DNA from: Bradyrhizobium guangdongense
GTDB lineage: Bacteria; Pseudomonadota; Alphaproteobacteria; Rhizobiales; Xanthobacteraceae
DNA length: 49,875 nucleotides
Assembly: GCF_006483445.1 (NCBI RefSeq)
Contig: NZ_PPPT01000020.1
Span: forward strand, 1 to 49,875
Direction of reading: 5' to 3'
The notes beneath the pieces are model-generated. The model worked only from the letters and a program-made list of their open reading frames with translations, searched no databases and was not told the DNA's origin. Each line of letters opens with the position of its first letter. The first letter of the stretch is position 1. Below are positions 45,990 to 49,875 of this stretch, piece by piece. Both the position numbers and the translations under genes were made by a program.

Positions 45990-46538
45990 TCAGCCGCCGC
46001 TGCCGCCGATCACGGCGCGCACCGTCTCGTCGGGACCGAAATCCTCGGCACCGTCGACATAGAGCAGCGCGGCGAGCTTCGAGCGCGCGCGGTTGACGCG
46101 GCTCTTGATGGTGCCGACCGCGCAGCCGCAGATCGAGGCCGCATCCTCATAGGAGAAGCCGGAGGCGCCGACCAGGATCAGCGCTTCGCGCTGGTCCTGC
46201 GGCAGCTTGTCCAGCGCCGTGCGGAATTCCTCGAACTCGAGATGCGCATTCTGCGACGGCTGCGTCTTGAGCGTCTTGGCGTAGTTGCCCTCGGCGTCCT
46301 CCACCTCCCGCCGCCGCTTGCGATAGTCGGAGCGGAACAGGTTGCGCAGGATGGTGAACAGCCACGCCGGCAGGTTCGAGCCGGGCTGGAACGAGTCGAT
46401 GTTGGCGAGGGCGCGCAACAGCGTTTCCTGGACCAAATCGTCGGCTCGGTCGGCATTGCCGCTCAGTGAAATCGCAAACGCACGCAGGCTCGGGACGGCG
46501 GCCAGGATGTCGTCACGCAGGGAATCAGTGAGAGGCAT
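45990..46538 (-). CDS. ecfG: General stress response sigma factor EcfG
   Basis: A 182-residue ECF sigma factor of the EcfG group, which transcribes the general stress regulon. Region 2 (ADDLVQETLLRALANIDSF) and region 4 (LPQDQREALILVGASGFSYEDAASICGCAVGTIKSRVNRAR) are complete. The ATG overlaps the nepR stop by one base (TGATG). Its identity is supported by its place beside nepR, phyR and a sensor kinase. Confidence 0.96.
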   Translation of the reverse strand: MPLTDSLRDDILAAVPSLRAFAISLSGNADRADDLVQETLLRALANIDSFQPGSNLPAWLFTILRNLFRSDYRKRRREVEDAEGNYAKTLKTQPSQNAHLEFEEFRTALDKLPQDQREALILVGASGFSYEDAASICGCAVGTIKSRVNRARSKLAALLYVDGAEDFGPDETVRAVIGGSGG

Positions 46539-46771
46539 CAGACCCTCCCATTGCTGCTGTCGTCGGATCCCCCGCCATCCTCCACCTGGGGTGTCGCTCC
46601 AGGGGTATCAAGCTTCTTGATCAGTTCGGCGAACCGGTCGGGAACCCCCTGCCTGACGACGTCGTCATACATGGCGCGCAATTGATGCCCAATCCGGGAT
46701 TGAATCTCCGGAGTGAGTCCTCCTTTGCCGGGGGTCGTGTTTCTGCTGGCTTGAGATTTGAGATCTTTCAT
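46538..46771 (-). CDS. nepR: Anti-sigma factor NepR
   Basis: A 77-residue NepR that holds EcfG inactive until phosphorylated PhyR competes for it. The core helix region IQSRIGHQLRAMYDDVV and VPDRFAELIKKLD matches the family. The ATG at 46771 gives the normal length; a longer frame opens at 46882 but its first 37 residues overlap the promoter region and lack family features. The C-terminus is Gly/Ser/Asp-rich. Confidence 0.93.
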   Translation of the reverse strand: MKDLKSQASRNTTPGKGGLTPEIQSRIGHQLRAMYDDVVRQGVPDRFAELIKKLDTPGATPQVEDGGGSDDSSNGRV

Positions 46772-46853
46772 GACCTGTTCCACGTTTCCCCGAGTTAAGT
46801 CGCTGTAGAATCTAGAAATTCTCTCAACCGGGAGCCGTTCCCTAGAAAGACCC

Positions 46854-46878
46854 AATGCGAAGTTCGACAAAAAGTTCC
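46854..46878 (-). promoter_or_regulatory. EcfG-type promoter of nepR-ecfG
   Basis: Read on the minus strand: GGAAC-N16-CATT, near the EcfG consensus GGAAC-N16/17-CGTT, about 80 bases ahead of the nepR start. Positive autoregulation by EcfG is known in related bacteria and is inferred here. Confidence 0.55.
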
Positions 46879-46887
46879 GCATCAGAC

Positions 46888-46912
46888 GGAACTTTTCTCA
46901 GGGTAAGGCGTC
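46888..46912 (+). promoter_or_regulatory. EcfG-type promoter of phyR
   Basis: GGAAC-N16-CGTC matches the EcfG consensus in nine of nine -35 and -10 positions except the last base. The -35 elements of this and the nepR promoter form a mirror image (AAAAGTTCC ... GGAACTTTT, 9 bases apart), so the two divergent promoters face away from a shared centre at about 46883. Confidence 0.6.
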
Positions 46913-46979
46913 TTCAAGCCTACAGGGGAACCCGGGCCCCCCCGTCACGATGTCTGGCCCAAAGAAGAATGGAGTGGGG

Positions 46980-47786
46980 ATGACCCGTTCACAGCTTGTT
47001 GCTGAGCACTTGCCGTTGTTGCGCCGGTACGCCCGTGCCCTGACGGGCAGCCAGTCATCGGGCGATGCCTATGTTGCAGCCATGCTGGAAGCCATGCTGG
47101 GCGATCCTGCCGTGCTTGACGAGAGCCATGGACCGCGCGCCGGCCTGTTCCGGCTGTTCACCCAGATCTGGAATTCGGTCTCGCTCAACGACGATTCCGA
47201 AGTGACGACATTGCCGATGCCGCCGGAACGGCGTCTGTCGAACATCACGCCGCTGCCGCGCCAGGCCTTCCTGCTGCTGTCGCTCGAGGGCTTTTCCGAG
47301 GAGGAGGTCGCCTTCATCCTCGGCACCGACGTCGGCGAGACCCGCCGCCTTGCCGATGCCGCCGGCCGCGAGATGGCGGCGGAGATCGCAACCGACGTGC
47401 TGATCATCGAGGACGAGACCTTCATCGCCATGGACCTCGAAAGCCTGGTGAAGAATCTCGGCCACAATGTCGTCGGCGTCGCCCGCACCCATTCGGACGC
47501 GGTGGCGCTCGCCAAGAACAGGCGTCCCGGCCTCATCCTCGCCGACATCCAGCTCGCCGACGGCTCGTCGGGGCTGGATGCCGTCAACGAGCTGCTGAGG
47601 ACGTTCGAGGTGCCTGTCGTGTTCATCACGGCCTATCCGGAACGCTTCCTCACCGGCGAGCGCCCCGAGCCGGCGTTCCTGATCTCAAAGCCGTTCCAGC
47701 CGGCCATGGTGTCGGCGGTGGCGAGCCAGGCGCTGTTCTTCCAGCGCAACTCGCGCAACCGCGCGCCGAAAGCGCCTGCAGCGTAA
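46980..47786 (+). CDS. phyR: General stress response anti-anti-sigma response regulator PhyR
   Basis: A 268-residue PhyR with an N-terminal EcfG-like domain (about residues 1-125, with LPRQAFLLLSLEGFSEEEVAFIL) and a C-terminal receiver. The phosphoacceptor is D189 in LADIQLADG; acidic residues in VLIIEDETFIAMD, the Thr in VVFITAYPERF and the Lys in LISKPF complete it. When phosphorylated it binds NepR and frees EcfG. ATG 46980 has GGAG upstream; ATG 46950 would add ten residues. Confidence 0.95.
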   Translation: MTRSQLVAEHLPLLRRYARALTGSQSSGDAYVAAMLEAMLGDPAVLDESHGPRAGLFRLFTQIWNSVSLNDDSEVTTLPMPPERRLSNITPLPRQAFLLLSLEGFSEEEVAFILGTDVGETRRLADAAGREMAAEIATDVLIIEDETFIAMDLESLVKNLGHNVVGVARTHSDAVALAKNRRPGLILADIQLADGSSGLDAVNELLRTFEVPVVFITAYPERFLTGERPEPAFLISKPFQPAMVSAVASQALFFQRNSRNRAPKAPAA

Positions 47787-47812
47787 AAGCACAGAACGGT
47801 GGGAGGAAACTG

Positions 47813-47847
47813 ATCCGGCGAGCCCAGGGCTCGCCGGATTTTTCTTT
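47813..47847 (+). terminator. Intrinsic terminator of phyR
   Basis: ATCCGGCGAGC and GCTCGCCGGAT form an 11-bp stem over a 5-base loop, followed by TTTTTCTTT, 27 bases after the phyR stop. Confidence 0.9.
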
Positions 47848-47871
47848 GGCCGGCGGTCGCGCTTCCACACC

Positions 47872-47992
47872 CGTCATGGCCGGGCTTGTCCCGGCCATCC
47901 ACGACCTTCGTTCGGCACAAGAACGTGGATACCCGGGACATAGGCGAGCGGAAGCGACGCCGTCCTTCGGACGGCTATGCCCGGGCATGACG
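47872..47992. repeat. 121-bp palindromic repeat (CGTCATGGCCGGG type)
   Basis: Outer arms CGTCATGGCCGGGC and GCCCGGGCATGACG pair with one mismatch. Internal stems include GGCCGGG cttgt CCCGGCC and CCGTCC ttc GGACGG. This is the second repeat family of the window, and the last bases of the window begin another likely copy. Together with the phyR terminator it fills most of the 343-base gap before 48130. Confidence 0.8.
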
Positions 47993-48129
47993 AGCTTGGG
48001 GCGTGGGCTTGCCGTGATCCGCACATACGATTGCCTTGCGCTTGACGGCGAGGGGTTCCTCCGTCGATACGGGTCTAGGCCGTCGCGCCGCGGCCGAAGC
48101 CTATCCCGAAGCCTATCCGGAGACTGCTT

Positions 48130-48732
48130 ATGCCCGACCAATCCCTGCTCGACCGTCTCGCCATCCGCGACCTCGTCGAAAACTGGGCGGTGTGGCGCGA
48201 TGCCGGCGATTGGGAACGGTTTGCGACCGTCTGGCATGCGGAGGGCTGGATGTCGGCCACCTGGTTTCAGGGGCCGGCCGCCGACTTCATCCGGGTCAGC
48301 CGGGAGGGTTTTGCCAAGGGCGTGCGCATCCTGCATTTCCTCGGCGGCACCAGCATCGACCTCGCAGGCGCGCGCGCCATCGCGCAGACCAAGATGACGA
48401 TCTCGCAGCGCGCGCCGGTGCACGACGTCCTCTGCGACGTCGTCTGCACCGGGCGCTTCTACGACTTCCTGGAAAAGCGCGGCGGCACATGGGGCATCGT
48501 CCGCCGCCAGCCGATCTACGAGAAGGATCGCATCGACCCGGTCGATCCGGCTGCGACGCTGCGTCTCGATGCGGAAAAGCTCGCAGCCCTTCCCGAAGGC
48601 TATCGCCATCTCGCCTACATGCAGGAGCTGATCGGCTACAAGGTCAAGCGCGACATGCCTGGCCTGACCGGTGCCGAAGTCGAGAAGCTCTATGCGCAGG
48701 GGCGGGAATGGTTGGCCGGAAAGCCGGGCTGA
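48130..48732 (+). CDS. NTF2-like (SnoaL-type) protein
   Basis: A 200-residue soluble protein whose first ~140 residues have the NTF2-like pattern (MPDQSLLDRLAIRDLVENWAVWRDAGDWERF, then a hydrophobic pocket region). The family includes small isomerases, dehydratases and non-catalytic ligand-binding proteins; no catalytic residue set is clear, so the function is open. No signal peptide. It is convergent with the response-regulator gene downstream. Confidence 0.75.
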   Translation: MPDQSLLDRLAIRDLVENWAVWRDAGDWERFATVWHAEGWMSATWFQGPAADFIRVSREGFAKGVRILHFLGGTSIDLAGARAIAQTKMTISQRAPVHDVLCDVVCTGRFYDFLEKRGGTWGIVRRQPIYEKDRIDPVDPAATLRLDAEKLAALPEGYRHLAYMQELIGYKVKRDMPGLTGAEVEKLYAQGREWLAGKPG

Positions 48733-48745
48733 CCATCCAACCAGA

Positions 48746-49102
48746 TCAATGGGTGGCTTCGCGAACCAGGGCGCTCGGATAAACCGGCTTCGCCAGGAAC
48801 GTCACCCCGTCGGGCAGCGCTGTCATGGGCGCCTGACCTGAGATCACCACCACCCGCAGTGCCGGGTTGGTCATTCGGGCAAGGCGGGCGAGCTCGATTC
48901 CGTCCATTCGGCCGGCGAGGCTGACGTCGGTCACCAGCAGCACGGGATGCCTCATCTTGAGCGCGAGCGCTGCGGTTTCCGCGTCCTCGCAGCGGATCAC
49001 CTGGAAATTGCTCTCCTCGAGCAGCAGCGCGATCATGTCGCGCTGGATGTCGTCATCCTCGACCACGACAGCCACGCGCGCAAACGGCTTTGACTGGCCC
49101 AT
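48746..49102 (-). CDS. Single-domain response regulator
   Basis: A 118-residue stand-alone receiver domain. The acidic pocket is in VVVEDDDIQRDM, the phosphoacceptor Asp in LLVTDVSLAG, the Thr/Ser position in VVVISGQAP, and the Lys in TFLAKPVYP. There is no output domain. GGAGGTGAT lies just before ATG 49102, which decides the start against a much longer open frame. Single-domain regulators often feed phosphate between kinases in alphaproteobacterial stress pathways, and this one lies near the phyR locus; the link is only positional. Confidence 0.85.
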   Translation of the reverse strand: MGQSKPFARVAVVVEDDDIQRDMIALLLEESNFQVIRCEDAETAALALKMRHPVLLVTDVSLAGRMDGIELARLARMTNPALRVVVISGQAPMTALPDGVTFLAKPVYPSALVREATH

Positions 49103-49433
49103 GGCATCACCTCCGCACTTCCCAGCGCATGCTAACGTGCGTGCCGCGTCCCGAGTTTCGGTTCCCTGGCGAAGATCGTTGCTGAATGAATGGGCAAAAC
49201 CGGACGGCAGACAAAAGTAAGGCGCGACTGGCATCACCACAGTCGCGCCCTACGTCGCCGGTTTATGGGGCAGGGGGGAATAACCGGCTGCAGGGATGAC
49301 TCTTCGCGCCCAAACTCGTTCCGCCTCTCCCAAGAATATTTTGCACACGGTTAAGTGATCGTCGTGCGGCCGAACCCGAGATGTTTCGGCAGCGTTGTTC
49401 CCGTGATCGCCATGGGGCGAGGGACGAACAGCC
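49103..49433. other. Intergenic region before the last gene
   Basis: No gene is credible in this 331-base gap; a 202-codon minus-strand frame (49250-49858) is antisense to the exported-protein gene. A 10-bp hairpin GGCGCGACTG ... CAGTCGCGCC (49221-49249) lies in it, followed on the minus strand by a T-rich stretch, so it could end a minus-strand transcript. Confidence 0.4.
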
Positions 49434-49823
49434 ATGTCACAGATCAGCAAAGCGCTTCTCGGTGCAGTCGCCATCACGGTGGCGCTCGGCGCCGCGCAAT
49501 TGGCCTCGGGCCACGATCTCGCCGACCGCTGGCAGGCGGTCGCGGACAAGCCCAGCCACAACATCAATCGCGCCGGCAAGGCCGACCGCATCGCCGATCC
49601 AAAACCATCGGCGGTTCCCACGCGCACGGTGTCGACACGCCTCAACGACCTCAAGGATACGTCAGTGCTGCTGCGTGTTCCCGCCGTGATCGAGACCGGG
49701 AATGCGGCGAAAGCTCCCACCCTGTTGCAGAAGAATCGCAAGCCGACGATCGCCTGCGAGCCCGTCGTCAGCTCGCTGACCGAAGTCGCGAAGCTGTTGC
49801 AGCCCGGACGCTGCGTGACGTGA
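49434..49823 (+). CDS. Exported protein, unknown function
   Basis: A 129-residue protein with a signal peptide (MSQISKALLGAVAITVALGA, cleavage near ASG, about residue 26). The mature part is basic and polar, with two Cys (IACEPVV and GRCVT) that could form one disulfide near the C-terminus. No family recognised. The ribosome binding site is weak. Confidence 0.7.
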   Translation: MSQISKALLGAVAITVALGAAQLASGHDLADRWQAVADKPSHNINRAGKADRIADPKPSAVPTRTVSTRLNDLKDTSVLLRVPAVIETGNAAKAPTLLQKNRKPTIACEPVVSSLTEVAKLLQPGRCVT

Positions 49824-49863
49824 TCAGGATGAGAATGGGTTTGGCTTGCTCGTGCCACAAACT

Positions 49864-49875
49864 CGTCATGCCCGG
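49864..49875. repeat. Start of a further palindromic repeat copy at the window edge
   Basis: The last 12 bases, CGTCATGCCCGG, match the outer arm of the repeat at 47872-47992 and are cut off by the end of the window. Confidence 0.5.

Overview
The window looks like a chromosomal segment of a Bradyrhizobium-type alphaproteobacterium (Nitrobacteraceae). This is inferred from the high GC content, the combination of a urt-ure urea locus, a complete tad/cpa pilus locus and a PhyR-NepR-EcfG general stress locus, and dispersed palindromes of the kind common in that group. There is no rRNA, tRNA, CRISPR array, insertion sequence or phage gene.

Layout. (1) 0-2.3 kb: an NlpC/P60 hydrolase and an M17 leucyl aminopeptidase on the minus strand, overlapping by 8 bases. 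(2) 2.4-11.6 kb: an envelope cluster. An octahaem cytochrome c/HEAT/TPR protein and a small exported protein lie on the minus strand. Divergent from them are a formylglycine-type arylsulfatase and a SphA/phenol-MetA-like beta-barrel, followed by a tiny exported protein and a DUF1254/DUF1214 protein. Three FNR/FixK-type boxes lie in the two promoter regions of this cluster; one is a perfect TTGAT-N4-ATCAA. The group may therefore be a low-oxygen regulon, which is the most interesting signal in the window. (3) 11.8-14.8 kb: a lower-GC patch with an ABC-type substrate-binding protein and orphan proteins, plus two copies of a decayed repeat. (4) 15-29.5 kb: a metallophosphoesterase, then the tad/cpa locus: tadD (+); cpaB-cpaC-cpaD-cpaE-cpaF-tadB-tadC (-); cpaA and the Flp pilin (-); a sterol-desaturase-family gene; then a stand-alone secretin N-domain protein and two TadE-like minor pilins (+). 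The Flp pilin gene is only 54 codons.

(5) 29.6-31.9 kb: cspA, infA and a DEAD-box RNA helicase, all on the minus strand and plausibly a cold/RNA-remodelling module. (6) 32.4-44 kb: urtABCDE, ureDABC, an ABM-domain monooxygenase-like gene and ureEFG, one long plus-strand unit for urea import and hydrolysis. It is preceded by a well-spaced sigma-54 -24/-12 element, which suggests nitrogen control. A 124-bp palindromic repeat has settled between ureF and ureG. (7) 44.2-47.8 kb: the general stress response locus, with a CHASE/HWE-type sensor kinase whose N-box asparagine appears replaced by histidine, the sigma factor ecfG, the anti-sigma factor nepR, and divergent phyR. Mirror-image GGAAC elements lie between nepR and phyR. 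(8) 47.8-49.9 kb: a second palindromic repeat, an NTF2-like protein, a single-domain response regulator and a small exported protein. The window ends inside what looks like another repeat copy.

Starts were chosen from Shine-Dalgarno sequences, signal peptides and family length, and often differ from the longest possible reading frame. All functional names come from motifs read by eye; no database search was run.
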